This document shows positions 35,164 to 45,293 of a DNA stretch of 64,000 nucleotides, piece by piece. Source of the DNA: Candidatus Synechococcus calcipolaris G9 (GTDB lineage: Bacteria; Cyanobacteriota; Cyanobacteriia; Thermosynechococcales; Thermosynechococcaceae); contig NZ_JAKKUT010000001.1 in the NCBI RefSeq assembly GCF_029582805.1, positions 62,001-126,000 of the forward strand, written 5' to 3'. The number at the start of each line of letters is the position of its first letter. The stretch's first letter is position 1. Below the pieces are notes generated by a model that saw only the letters and a program-made list of their open reading frames with translations, was not told the origin of the DNA and made no database searches. The translations under genes were made by a program, and so were the position numbers.

Positions 35164-36223
35164 CTTGGATATTGTCAGAAAGTTTAATTAAATACACAAT
35201 GTATGTTACCACCTCTTCAGGTACATATTCCCTGAAAAATAATCCTCCAGTTTTTGTAATTGAAAATGAATATTTTTTCTGTTCATAGCTAAATGATATG
35301 TTACCTTTAACTGGATTTTTAACCAACTCTTTCAGAATCGCCTTAGCTTCAGGATTAGTCTCTTCATCTAAATCCCTCAAATCTTCAAGAGTAGCTTCAA
35401 ACATTGATGCCTTAATTCCAGGAAAAGGAGAGGCAATACGTTTATAGGCACCATCAAGTGCCCTCTTTAACGAATCGATTTTAACTATTTGTCTAATGGG
35501 TTTGACTAAGCTTTTTTTAGCATCCTCAGCCTCACCAATAAAATAGCTCCTTGCCGCTGAGAAGGGATTGTCATTATCCAAAATTGCAGTTGATACAAAA
35601 TCTCGCACAACCTGATAAGGACCTCGAATTTCTAATATGTCTAGGTCTTTTCTAATTATGATTTCAAATTCTGTGGTTGGATGAAAAGATACAACCTCTA
35701 GTCCATTTAGTTCTTCTTTCTTTTCTTGTCTAGAGCCAACTAAAAATATTGCTTGGCTAGGGAAAGAGACTTGTTTAATTTTAGTCTGAGATTCTTTTCC
35801 TTTACTTCTTGGTTGATTAACCTCTAAATACTTTTGATTAAGTTCAACAATGGCATGCAGATAAAAGGTATAGTTTTGCCCCATGAAACGATTGTTTTCC
35901 CATGATCTGACCCAATCAACTATGCTGCTAGGATCTGCTAAAGATATTAAATAGTCTGCCTCGCGGGCTGTTAAAACAGCATCTCTAAGAAAGTTCTTAA
36001 ATTTTCCTACAAATTCAAAGTTTTTATTCTTTATCTGATACTCAAAAATGACTCTACTTACAATCTCATCCCGACTTTTGATCTTACTGAAGTCTAAATC
36101 TTGCTCCCAAAACTTTACCAATATTTCTTTTGGTAATCGGCTTAATCTTCTAGCCAGCAAATGCTCCTTAAACTCAAGCTTAGATTGATTTTTGAGAGAG
36201 GATTTTGAACTTGACGTGCTCAT
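35144..36223 (-). CDS. Unknown 359-residue protein, first gene of accessory operon
   Basis: I do not recognise this family. Residues ~15-130 are helical and basic (LARRLSRLPKEILVKFWEQD), with no P-loop, no catalytic motif and no membrane segment. The middle contains beta strands (FEIIIRKDLDILEIRGPYQV). The C-terminal ~80 residues (GNISFSYEQKKYSFSITKTG) look like a compact beta domain and could sense or bind a ligand. The gene leads a three-gene operon with a zinc winged helix and a nuclease; a sensor role is inferred from position. Confidence 0.5.
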   Translation of the reverse strand: MSTSSSKSSLKNQSKLEFKEHLLARRLSRLPKEILVKFWEQDLDFSKIKSRDEIVSRVIFEYQIKNKNFEFVGKFKNFLRDAVLTAREADYLISLADPSSIVDWVRSWENNRFMGQNYTFYLHAIVELNQKYLEVNQPRSKGKESQTKIKQVSFPSQAIFLVGSRQEKKEELNGLEVVSFHPTTEFEIIIRKDLDILEIRGPYQVVRDFVSTAILDNDNPFSAARSYFIGEAEDAKKSLVKPIRQIVKIDSLKRALDGAYKRIASPFPGIKASMFEATLEDLRDLDEETNPEAKAILKELVKNPVKGNISFSYEQKKYSFSITKTGGLFFREYVPEEVVTYIVYLIKLSDNIQDGTQSG

Positions 36224-36398
36224 TTAATGCTCTAAACTAAAAGGGTAGATTTTTTAGTGGATTCAGTATTACCAATCTAGCTTGGTAGCTTAGGCATCAG
36301 TGTAACTCACCATTGACTTAATGAGCCATATGTATATGGTTCAGAACAAAGCTATTTCTGCAATGCCCCATCATAAGAGCAGCCAGCTAACTATGTTG

Positions 36399-37529
36399 TC
36401 ACCTGAAGGTTGAGGAATAAACCGGCAGCGTGAAATGAAAACAACTCCCCTTGCCCAGGGTGGAATCGACCCAAATTTGACCATAATGGGCTTGGATAAT
36501 TTGCCGACAAAGGGACAAACCAATGCCGTAGCCTTCAATGGCGCGATCGCGATCGAGGCGAACCGTATCCCGGAAAATTTGTTCCTGTTGCTCAGCAGGA
36601 ATCCCTGGCCCCGTATCACACACGGTAATTTGCAGTTTTTGGGTCATGCGGTGCAGCAAACTCAGATGAATCGAGCCTTTCTCTGGGGTATATTTTGAGG
36701 CATTGTCCAAAAGATTGATCAGAACTTGGCGGATGCGATCGCCATCCCCATAGACAAAGGGAGCATCTAGGGGAATATCACTGGTCAATTGCTGTTGTTT
36801 TTGGGCAAACCCATCCCGAAGTTGCTCCAGGGTCTCTTGACACAGTTGCTTCATATCTAACTGGCGAGGGCAAATATTTAGGCTAGCACTGGGGCCCCGC
36901 GCCGCTAGGAGTAAGTCCGTAATCATGTCTCCCATGGTTTGACTTTGATTGCGGGCATGGGTTAACAATCGCAAAATCATCCCCGGGTCTAGGCGAACAC
37001 CGGACTCCGCCGACCAATTTGTTTCCAGGGTTTCTAGGGCAATTCCTAGGGCCGTCAGAGGATTACGCAATTCATGGGCAAGCAGGGCAATGATGCGATC
37101 TTTGAATAGGAGTTGGGCCTCCAGAACCTCCACTTGGCGGCGTAGCTTGAAAGACTCATCCTGGACACGGACAAGTTCCATGGTGCAGTCCGACTGCGAC
37201 GCGGCGGTTTTTTGCACATCCGCCTGGAGAATTTCCGCCACTTCCCGTTGCCAGCGGGGCCACCAATAATCTACCTTGTGGATGAGTTTACGGCCGGTCA
37301 AGGTCTGTCGGGGTTCGGGGCGAATTTTAATCAAGGCTGGGGTGGCAACCAGCTTATATTCTTCCAAGAGGTAGGGCTGCTCGCCAATGGGAACAATTTT
37401 TAGATCAAAATCAAAGTTAGAGTCCAAGGTATACAGATGGGACTGAATTTCGGCGGCTTCTTCTTCATCCCCAGGACGATTGGCCACAAATAAAAGAAAG
37501 CCTAGGGGAGGTTGGGGGGTGATCTCCAT
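36399..37529 (-). CDS. sasA: SasA, clock-output sensor kinase
   Basis: Histidine kinase that is stimulated by KaiC and phosphorylates RpaA. The N-terminal ~100 residues form the KaiB-like domain that binds KaiC; a coiled linker leads to the HisKA domain with His152 in LLAHELRNPLTAL. The HATPase domain is intact (QVLINLLDNASKYTP, VCDTGPGIP, GYGIGLSLCRQI), unlike the kai-adjacent kinase. 376 aa, ATG 37529. It lies ~11 kb from kaiABC. Confidence 0.95.
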   Translation of the reverse strand: MEITPQPPLGFLLFVANRPGDEEEAAEIQSHLYTLDSNFDFDLKIVPIGEQPYLLEEYKLVATPALIKIRPEPRQTLTGRKLIHKVDYWWPRWQREVAEILQADVQKTAASQSDCTMELVRVQDESFKLRRQVEVLEAQLLFKDRIIALLAHELRNPLTALGIALETLETNWSAESGVRLDPGMILRLLTHARNQSQTMGDMITDLLLAARGPSASLNICPRQLDMKQLCQETLEQLRDGFAQKQQQLTSDIPLDAPFVYGDGDRIRQVLINLLDNASKYTPEKGSIHLSLLHRMTQKLQITVCDTGPGIPAEQQEQIFRDTVRLDRDRAIEGYGIGLSLCRQIIQAHYGQIWVDSTLGKGSCFHFTLPVYSSTFR

Positions 37530-37851
37530 ATCACCAGTGGAACGGGGAAACCCCTATGTAAATGACATGACGATACAATCCCATGAAATATTTTCCTTGC
37601 TCCTCAGAAACCCATCAGGCCTCTAATAACGTTAGCCATAAAAATCGTTGATTCTAGGGATGCTCACAGAGCCGCTGATCCCCACTTGAGGAGACGGGCC
37701 CATCTCTCTACAGTTATACTGGACGGTGAATGATTAAGTAAATATTAATTTATTCTCGGCGATCGCTCTGATATTGGGAAACAATCGCCTTCAATTTTTG
37801 GTTCTGCGGTTTAAGGGTTGCTCGGTTTTCCATTTCATCCTGTTCATCCTG
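37530..37851. other. Divergent intergenic region sasA/NADAR
   Basis: About 320 bases between two divergent genes. It contains AT-rich stretches (37737-37752) and one HIP1 site. The frame that extends the NADAR gene upstream to 37774 is not conserved-looking. I see no RNA gene or clear operator. Confidence 0.4.
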
Positions 37852-38325
37852 ATGGCTATTTATTTTTATCAACTAGATAAACCCTACGGCAGTTTCTCGA
37901 ATTTTTCCGCCCACGGTTTTTGGTTGCAACGGCACTATTGGCCAACGGCAGAACATTACTACCAAGCGCAGAAGTTTGTTGGTACCTCCCTGGCATCCCT
38001 AAGCCAGGTCATTCGCCAGGCCGCCACCCCCACCGATGCGGCCCGCATGGGTCGAGACCCGCGCAATCTATTGCGGCCCGATTGGGAACATATCAAACAA
38101 GAGGTGATGTGGACGGCACTACAGGCAAAGTTTTCCGCCCATCCTGATTTGCAAATTCTGTTGCTTTCCACAGGGGATGAATGGATTGTGGAAGATTCGC
38201 CAGTGGATGCCTATTGGGGCCGGGGGCCGGATGGCCAGGGAAAAAATTATTTAGGTCGGCTGCTGATGCAGTTACGGCAACATCTGCGTCAAGAGCAGGT
38301 TTGTTCCCGTTTGCCCCATGGTTGA
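37852..38325 (+). CDS. NADAR-family protein (YbiA-like)
   Basis: 157 aa. Motifs YGSFSNFSAHGFW, WPTAEHYYQAQKF, and YWGRGPDGQGKNYLG identify the NADAR fold, whose members hydrolyse riboflavin-pathway intermediates or ADP-ribose adducts. In cyanobacteria the role is untested as far as I know. ATG 37852 is chosen over an upstream start because it begins exactly at the conserved IYFYQLDKPYG. It overlaps the CCA-adding enzyme gene by eight bases. Confidence 0.88.
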   Translation: MAIYFYQLDKPYGSFSNFSAHGFWLQRHYWPTAEHYYQAQKFVGTSLASLSQVIRQAATPTDAARMGRDPRNLLRPDWEHIKQEVMWTALQAKFSAHPDLQILLLSTGDEWIVEDSPVDAYWGRGPDGQGKNYLGRLLMQLRQHLRQEQVCSRLPHG

Positions 38326-39580
38326 TCTCCTCGATGCCAAACATTGGCCCTTTGCCCTGGATCTATTACCGGAGGGAGCCTATTTAGTGGGGGGAATAGT
38401 GCGGGATGCCCTGCTTCAACGGCCGGCGACGACCTATCTGGATTTAGATTTTGTGGTTCCCAAGGCTGCCCTGGAAACGGCCGCGGCCATGGCTCGAACC
38501 TATGGGGCTGGATTGGTTGTCCTGGATCGCGATCGCCACATTGCTCGGGTTGTCTTTGCCGAGGCGACGGTGGATTTTGCCCAAATGGTGGGAGATGATC
38601 TGAACACGGATTTACATCAGCGGGATTTTTGTATGAATGCGATCGCCTACGATCCGCGTCAGCAGACCTTCATTGATCCCCTCGGCGGGCAACGGGATAT
38701 TCATCAGAAAATCATTCGGATGGTTGCTCCCGCCAACCTCAGGGCAGATCCGGTACGGTTATTGCGGGCCTATCGTCAGGGCAGTCAATTGGGGTTTACC
38801 CTTGAACCAGAGACCCGAACCACCCTGCAAACCCTGGGACAGTATTTAGGCGAGGTTGCCCCGGAACGGATTCGCGCCGAGTTGAGCTATATCCTCAGCC
38901 AGGCCCATAGTGGAGCCTATGTCACCCTCGCCCATGAAGATGGCCTGCTGCCAGTGTGGTTGCCATCGGTAATAGATCAATCGATTCAAACCTATCAGGC
39001 CCTAGAACGGGCGATCGCCCAGAAAATCTTCCCAGCCTTAATATCTCCCTTAAATCAGCCCATCCTTACCGATCCCGCCCCCGGCGAACCCCAGCGGCGC
39101 ACCCTCGCCCTATTGAGTAAACTCGCTTGCCTCGTCAACCCTGATCCAACCATTGCTGGCCAAGAACTAAGCCATTTAACCTACAGTCGCCAAGAAATTA
39201 AAGTAGTCCAACGCCTCTGGCAACTGCGCCACACTTGGATGCCACGGTTAGAAGCGGGTTCCCTAGATCGGAGTGAGCAATTTTATCTGTTTAAGCAATC
39301 CAACCACCTCTTCCCTGGACTTGTGTTCCTGTTGGTGGCCCAAGGGATGCCTCCATCCTTCCTAGGGGATTTGGTGGAGCCTTGGCTCATTCCCGATCAT
39401 CCCATTGCCCACCCGCCCGTCCTATTGCAGGGCGCGGATTTACTCCGTCATTTTTCCCTGAAACCTGGGCCAGCCCTGGGCCGCCTTTTAGCCCAAGTGG
39501 AGCAGGCTCAAGCAACGGGAGAACTCTCCACCCCCCAAGAAGCCCTGGAATTTGTCCAGACCCAATTGAGCCAAGGCTAG
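38318..39580 (+). CDS. CCA-adding enzyme / poly(A) polymerase family tRNA nucleotidyltransferase
   Basis: 420 aa. The nucleotidyltransferase core has YLVGGIVRDALLQR and the metal-binding DLDFVV, followed by QRDFCMNAIAYDP and ADPVRLLRAYR, which are the class II CCA-enzyme motifs. Cyanobacteria may split CC- and A-adding activity between two such proteins, so which activity this one has is unclear. It is coupled to the NADAR gene by overlap. Confidence 0.85.
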   Translation: MVDLLDAKHWPFALDLLPEGAYLVGGIVRDALLQRPATTYLDLDFVVPKAALETAAAMARTYGAGLVVLDRDRHIARVVFAEATVDFAQMVGDDLNTDLHQRDFCMNAIAYDPRQQTFIDPLGGQRDIHQKIIRMVAPANLRADPVRLLRAYRQGSQLGFTLEPETRTTLQTLGQYLGEVAPERIRAELSYILSQAHSGAYVTLAHEDGLLPVWLPSVIDQSIQTYQALERAIAQKIFPALISPLNQPILTDPAPGEPQRRTLALLSKLACLVNPDPTIAGQELSHLTYSRQEIKVVQRLWQLRHTWMPRLEAGSLDRSEQFYLFKQSNHLFPGLVFLLVAQGMPPSFLGDLVEPWLIPDHPIAHPPVLLQGADLLRHFSLKPGPALGRLLAQVEQAQATGELSTPQEALEFVQTQLSQG

Positions 39581-39615
39581 AATAAAATTAAGTTTGCCCC
39601 AATGGAGTACCGAAA

Positions 39616-40587
39616 ATGTCCCCAACCCAAACCGTTCCTGTCACCGTACTCACGGGCTATCTTGGGGCCGGTAAAACCACCCTCCTGAATCGCATTTTGA
39701 CCCACGAGCATGGCAAGAAAGTCGCGGTCATTGTCAATGAGTTTGGCGAAGTGGGGATTGATAATCAATTGGTGATCAACACCGATGAAGAAATTTTCGA
39801 AATGAACAATGGTTGTATTTGCTGTACGGTACGGGGGGATCTAATTCGGATTATTAGTAACCTGATGCGGCGGCGACACAAGTTTGATCATTTGGTAATT
39901 GAAACCACCGGCCTGGCGGATCCGGCTCCGGTCATCCAAACCTTTTTTATGGATGAGGACGTGCGTGAGGAAACCAGCCTAGATGCGGTGGTGACGGTTG
40001 TGGATGCCAAACATATTAGCCAGCACTGGGATGCGGATGAAGCCCAAGAACAGATTGCCTTTGCGGATGTGATTCTGCTCAATAAAACTGATCTGGTGAC
40101 GGCGGCGGAGTTGGATGACCTCGAAGACAAAATCCGCACCATGAATACCCTAGCCAAGGTCTACCGAACCGAAAACGCGGCGATCGCCATGGATGCAATT
40201 TTAGGGGTGGGCGGATTTGATTTAGAGCGGGCCCTAGCCGTTGATCCCGACTTTCTCGGCGAAGATGCCCACGAGCATGATAGTACGGTAGGCTCCATTG
40301 CCATTGTGGAACCGGGAAATGTGGATGGGGAGAAACTCAACGCCTGGCTGAGTGAACTCCTACGGAATCAAGGGCCGGATATTTTCCGCATGAAAGGAAT
40401 TTTGAATATTGCCGGAGCCGTCACCCCCTTTGTTTTTCAGGGGGTTCATATGCTCTTTGATGGTCGTCCCTTGGATCCCACGGCAATGAGCTATGCAGGA
40501 AAACCACGACTGAATGAGCTAGTCTTTATCGGCAGAAATTTAGACGATGCCCAACTCAAAGCAGATTTTCGGAATTGCTTGGTTTGA
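39616..40587 (+). CDS. COG0523 (CobW-type) metallochaperone GTPase
   Basis: 323 aa. P-loop TGYLGAGKTTLL, the metal-binding CICC in NNGCICCTVRGDL, and the guanine motif NKTD are all present. The family delivers zinc or cobalt to target enzymes. There is no adjacent Zur-regulated gene to indicate which metal, and the His-rich tail common in zinc-type members is only weakly suggested (EDAHEHD). Confidence 0.92.
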   Translation: MSPTQTVPVTVLTGYLGAGKTTLLNRILTHEHGKKVAVIVNEFGEVGIDNQLVINTDEEIFEMNNGCICCTVRGDLIRIISNLMRRRHKFDHLVIETTGLADPAPVIQTFFMDEDVREETSLDAVVTVVDAKHISQHWDADEAQEQIAFADVILLNKTDLVTAAELDDLEDKIRTMNTLAKVYRTENAAIAMDAILGVGGFDLERALAVDPDFLGEDAHEHDSTVGSIAIVEPGNVDGEKLNAWLSELLRNQGPDIFRMKGILNIAGAVTPFVFQGVHMLFDGRPLDPTAMSYAGKPRLNELVFIGRNLDDAQLKADFRNCLV

Positions 40588-40606
40588 GGCAGATTTAGGG
40601 CAGGGT

Positions 40607-41224
40607 TCAATCCACCTCTTCCCCAAACCAGACCACGGCATACTTCTCGTAGATACCAATGCCTAGGGCCTGCCAAGTTTTGGTTGCCCAGATTCCTTCG
40701 TTTAATATCACCGCGCGATGAAGATGGCTCTGCTGCCAAGTGGCGAGTGTGCCCGTTGCCGTTGCTTTGCGGGGTCCTTCGTAGGCGTTTTCATAGCCAT
40801 TGCCGGGGTATGTCGTTCCCAGGCGTTGGGGGGCATTCCACATACAGGCATAGGTGGCGGGTTGGGAGGCATGGTAGGGACAATCACTCCAACCATGGGT
40901 TAAATACCCCACATTGTGAACCAAGTCCAAAATATGGCGATTGGCAACTTGGTTGAGGGCCGGGGAGAGGGGAATGGGTGGCAAACCGTGGCGATCGCGG
41001 TATTCATTTATCAGGGTGTAGAGGTTCTGCTCTTCCGGGTCAATCTGATCACCTCTACAGACAGGAGCCGTTAAGATGTCCCTGCCCCGGCAATGGGGGT
41101 ATAGAGAATTTTCGCCAGTGGCGGGGCTAATGAAATCCACCATGAGAAGAAGGGCTAGGGTACAAACGGCCCGGGAAACCGACTGTACCCAGCGTATGTT
41201 CTGGAAAAAGGTTAAAGCCGCCAT
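40607..41224 (-). CDS. Exported CAP-superfamily protein
   Basis: 205 aa. The N-terminal hydrophobic segment (SRAVCTLALLLMVDF) is a likely signal peptide, and the remainder has the CAP/SCP fold markers LINEYRDRHGLPP, ANRHILDLVHN and GYENAYEG. Four or more cysteines suggest disulfides outside the cytoplasm. Function of bacterial CAP proteins is mostly unknown. It converges with the COG0523 gene. Confidence 0.8.
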   Translation of the reverse strand: MAALTFFQNIRWVQSVSRAVCTLALLLMVDFISPATGENSLYPHCRGRDILTAPVCRGDQIDPEEQNLYTLINEYRDRHGLPPIPLSPALNQVANRHILDLVHNVGYLTHGWSDCPYHASQPATYACMWNAPQRLGTTYPGNGYENAYEGPRKATATGTLATWQQSHLHRAVILNEGIWATKTWQALGIGIYEKYAVVWFGEEVD

Positions 41225-41362
41225 CGATGCTCAATCGCTCCTGCTATGATCATCCTAGGACGCAGCAAAGGCAGCTAAATCTTTATTTTTGCCTAGCCAC
41301 GATGATTGCATTGTGAATGATTAAATTGTAAACAATATCTATCTTAAAAGTTGAGTACAGGA

Positions 41363-42766
<1,404 letters not shown>

Positions 42767-42880
42767 ATTGTTAATTTAGAATAGCCCAAGCTCAGCTTTC
42801 TAGAAACCACGTGCTTACAAGGGAAGAATCCAAACGTCAAAAATCTGTCCAGATAGATATGCCAGATCAAGTTGAATTTG

Positions 42881-42966
42881 GTCTAACAATCCCGTTGCAG
42901 ACCGACCGAATTAAGCGAGTTGGCGAGTCCAAAAGTTATTAGCGGCGGGTGAACGGGGCGTTAACT
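42881..42966 (+). repeat. attC-like recombination site E (degenerate)
   Basis: Starts GTCTAAC (fits RYYYAAC) followed by AATCCCGTTGCAGACCG, and ends GGCGGGTGAACGGGGCGTTAACT, where GTTAACT differs from GTTRRRY at one base. CCCGTT pairs with AACGGG and the outer boxes pair partly. It follows leuC by ~115 bases, with no intact cassette gene left in front of it. Confidence 0.4.
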
Positions 42967-43139
42967 CCCATAAAAATGCTTCTGGTGCATACGGAGATGA
43001 AGGATGGGGCTACTTTATGATGGCAGGTGCTGCTAGTGCGGCTGAATCAGACGACCAAGAGCGGTATGTGAACCTTGATCCTGCGACTCGGCAGGTGACT
43101 CTTCGATATCGAGTACGGTTTAAGACTGACTTGATCTAA
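42915..43139 (+). pseudogene. C-terminal remnant of an unknown gene
   Basis: A 74-codon open stretch without a plausible start, ending in a normal stop. The translation (ASGAYGDEGWGYFMMAGAAS, later NLDPATRQVTLRYRVRF) reads like genuine protein rather than random sequence. I do not recognise the family. An in-frame ATG exists at 43015. It is probably the tail of a gene truncated during rearrangement. Confidence 0.35.
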
Positions 43140-43361
43140 GAGTTTTCGCTTGAGAGGCTCTGGGGGCAAGGACTCCATGAAAAAATATGCAGTATAACAC
43201 TCCTTAAATTTAGCGATATAACTTTGATTAGTAAAGGCTTGTAGCCTTTCTAAGCTAAAGTGCATATCCGCTTGACTCTGTATACCATTCGCTTTCTACT
43301 ACACCAAAAACCTTGCTTGTTAAGGGGGTTGGATAAAAATGAAGTTTTGTATATGCTCAAT

Positions 43362-43466
43362 CTATAGCCGTCCGAAATTATTTATGAACGGATGTATCTT
43401 TGAAATCCTTGTAGGGCAATACTTCTATTCTCAATCGTGTTCATAATCTACGTGTGACGGCTATAG
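43362..43466. mobile_element. 105-bp MITE-like element
   Basis: The ends CTATAGCCGTC and GACGGCTATAG are perfect 11-bp inverted repeats, with a second paired block (ATGAAC/GTTCAT) inside. Reading TA as a target duplication gives TA-TAGCCGTC...GACGGCTA-TA, consistent with IS630-type mobilisation. No related full-length element is in the window. Confidence 0.55.
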
Positions 43467-43678
43467 CAATTTTTGACACCTGTATATTCATGTGCTAAAG
43501 TGGGCTATGTCTTTATAAATAGAGAATTCTAGCTTTCTATTGCTAAATTAGCTAGGCTGCTTATCGCTCTCTAATCAATAGTTAGCCTGCTCAAAACCTC
43601 TTATCCTCTAGATGCGCCAAATCTCTGTAGTTGGGCTATGATCTGCCTAATATAGATATCTAACTGCAATCCGCGCGT

Positions 43679-44416
43679 ATGGCAATTTCGCTAAACCGTT
43701 TCATAGAAAAGACTAATTTGCTGACACAAACGGAAATTGACAAAGTTAGATTGTTGGCGTTTTATCACCATGTTCATCAAGAAGATTTTGAATTCTCTGT
43801 AGATTTGATCTGTGGTTGGTTTGAGGATCTAGGATTACACAAACCAAATAAGTCTCGATTAAAGCAAAATCTGAGTAAGTCTCGGTGTTTTGTAAAGGGT
43901 AAAGAGCAAGAGTCTTTTCGGCTTCATGCTAGTGAATTGAAATCTCTCAAGGAGGAGCACTCATTTATAAGCGAAAAGAGTGAGGAAATTGAAGCCACAG
44001 ATACAATTTTGCCAGATTCACTTTATGAAAACACTCGAGGATATATAGAGTCTCTGTCAAAACAGATTAATGCCTCGTATGAAAATAATATTTTTGATGG
44101 TTGTGCGGTTTTGATGCGAAGGCTACTAGAAATCTGCTTAATTCATTCTTATGAACATCAAGGTATAGATACTGAGATAAGAGATTCTAACGGCAACTAT
44201 AAAATGCTTTCTGACATAGTTTCAAATGCGATCAATAATCCAAAACTATCGTTGTCTAGAAATACAAAATCCTGCTTAGAAAACTTCCGAGCGATCGGAA
44301 ATTTTTCTGCTCATAAGATTTATTACAATGCGAGAAGATCAGATATTCAGAAAGTGATATTGGAATATAGGGCAGCTATAGAGGAGCTACTGTACAAAAA
44401 TGGAATCAAGAAATGA
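43679..44416 (+). CDS. Accessory protein with winged-helix-like N terminus and DUF4145/HEPN-like C terminus
   Basis: 245 aa. Residues ~20-90 (VRLLAFYHHVHQEDFEFSVD... through FRLHASELKSL) look like a winged helix and align with the C-terminal domain of the next gene's product. Residues ~120-240 form a helical domain with LMRRLLEICLIHSYE and FRAIGNFSAHKIYYN, the R...H pattern of DUF4145/HEPN-type proteins, many of which are RNases. AT-rich and HIP1-free, so probably acquired. The downstream gene overlaps its end. Confidence 0.55.
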   Translation: MAISLNRFIEKTNLLTQTEIDKVRLLAFYHHVHQEDFEFSVDLICGWFEDLGLHKPNKSRLKQNLSKSRCFVKGKEQESFRLHASELKSLKEEHSFISEKSEEIEATDTILPDSLYENTRGYIESLSKQINASYENNIFDGCAVLMRRLLEICLIHSYEHQGIDTEIRDSNGNYKMLSDIVSNAINNPKLSLSRNTKSCLENFRAIGNFSAHKIYYNARRSDIQKVILEYRAAIEELLYKNGIKK

Positions 44417-44426
44417 AGAGATGGAA

Positions 44427-44963
44427 ATGAGTAAGCCAGCAAGAGCAAGAATCAACTTCAAAACAGGTGAGGTTGAGTTAGAAGGCTCAGAACAGTTCGT
44501 GCAAGATCAACTTGCGAATATAGATGCTATTGTTGAGTACATGGCTCTTCTTTCAACGAACAACTCCGTAGATGACGAAAGTGAAAGTATTCTTGAGCAA
44601 GAGGAAATAGCAATCGTCGCAGAGGAGGAGGAGAAAAAACTTTCAAATATTGGAGAACAAGAACTTCAAACTACAGATACTTTTGGGGAATTTTTTCATC
44701 AATTTAGGAATGAAGTTAACGATTTAGAAAAAGCTTTAATAACAGCTTACTATGTTCAGAAGCAATCCCCACAAAATGACTTTAAAACTTCTGAGGTTAA
44801 CAACTTTTTGAAAGAGCATGGAGTAAAATTGTCAAATCCGTCTAATTCTTTGAATAGATTGGCAACCAAAAGGCTTTTATTTCAAACGCGGAAAAATGGA
44901 AAGTTGAAATACATGAGAGTTTCTTCTGATGGGGTCAATCATCTTAAGTCATTGCGAAGGTGA
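44427..44963 (+). CDS. Partner protein with the same winged-helix-like domain
   Basis: About 178 residues from ATG 44427 (ATG 44400 and 44421 are alternatives; AAGAG precedes the later ones). The N terminus RINFKTGEVELEGSEQFV is a short beta motif I have seen only in uncharacterised proteins. A Glu-rich linker follows, then a C-terminal winged-helix-like domain (ALITAYYVQKQSPQNDFKTS, LNRLATKRLLFQTRKNGKLK, VSSDGVNHL). It overlaps the preceding gene or lies within ten bases of its stop, so the two act together. Function unknown. Confidence 0.55.
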   Translation: MSKPARARINFKTGEVELEGSEQFVQDQLANIDAIVEYMALLSTNNSVDDESESILEQEEIAIVAEEEEKKLSNIGEQELQTTDTFGEFFHQFRNEVNDLEKALITAYYVQKQSPQNDFKTSEVNNFLKEHGVKLSNPSNSLNRLATKRLLFQTRKNGKLKYMRVSSDGVNHLKSLRR

Positions 44964-44984
44964 AGCATTTCTATGCTTTTTTTG
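44963..44984 (+). terminator. Rho-independent terminator
   Basis: AAGCAT-TTCT-ATGCTT followed by a run of T, starting at the stop codon of the partner gene. The stem is short (6 bp) but perfect. Confidence 0.6.
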
Positions 44985-45024
44985 AGGTTTACGCCCCTTG
45001 CTTACTAAAAAATGGAGGATTAAA

Positions 45025-45279
45025 ATGATTGTTACTCTAGATCTGCCAGCAGAATTAGAAGATGAACTGTCTCTTGAGGCATCCCAGTTAAAGCTACCTA
45101 TGACAGAGTATATTTTGCGTGTCCTATCATTTCGCCCGTTTCTTCAAAACCCGCCAACAACAGGTGCAGAACTTGTTACCTACTGGGAAAGTAGCGGAGT
45201 CATCAATTCGCGTCCTGATATTACCGATAGTCAAGAATATGCTCGCAGGTTACGCCGTGAAGCTGAAACCCGTGAGTGA
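45025..45279 (+). CDS. Putative antitoxin of the VapBC-like pair
   Basis: About 84 residues, beginning MIVTLDLPAELEDELSLEA, a strand-helix arrangement like ribbon-helix-helix antitoxins. The C terminus is charged (EYARRLRREAETRE), as expected for the toxin-binding tail. ATG 45025 follows GGAGG closely. Its stop overlaps the open frame of the PIN toxin. Confidence 0.65.
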   Translation: MIVTLDLPAELEDELSLEASQLKLPMTEYILRVLSFRPFLQNPPTTGAELVTYWESSGVINSRPDITDSQEYARRLRREAETRE

Positions 45280-45293
45280 ATCTAGGTGGCTAC

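Larger units (their letters stand above)
42767..43678. other. Gene-debris region with repeats
   Basis: About 900 bases with no intact gene: a short open frame 42811-42941, attC-like site E, a gene remnant, a hairpin (AAAGGCT-TGT-AGCCTTT, 43233-43249), and a 105-bp MITE-like element. The rest is AT-rich and featureless. It marks the left edge of the third accessory island. Confidence 0.6.

Noticed and set aside
43047-43265. Minus-strand frame of 72 codons opposite the gene remnant
   Set aside because: The plus-strand reading looks more protein-like in the overlap; the part outside (43140-43265) contains a hairpin, so it is more likely chance.
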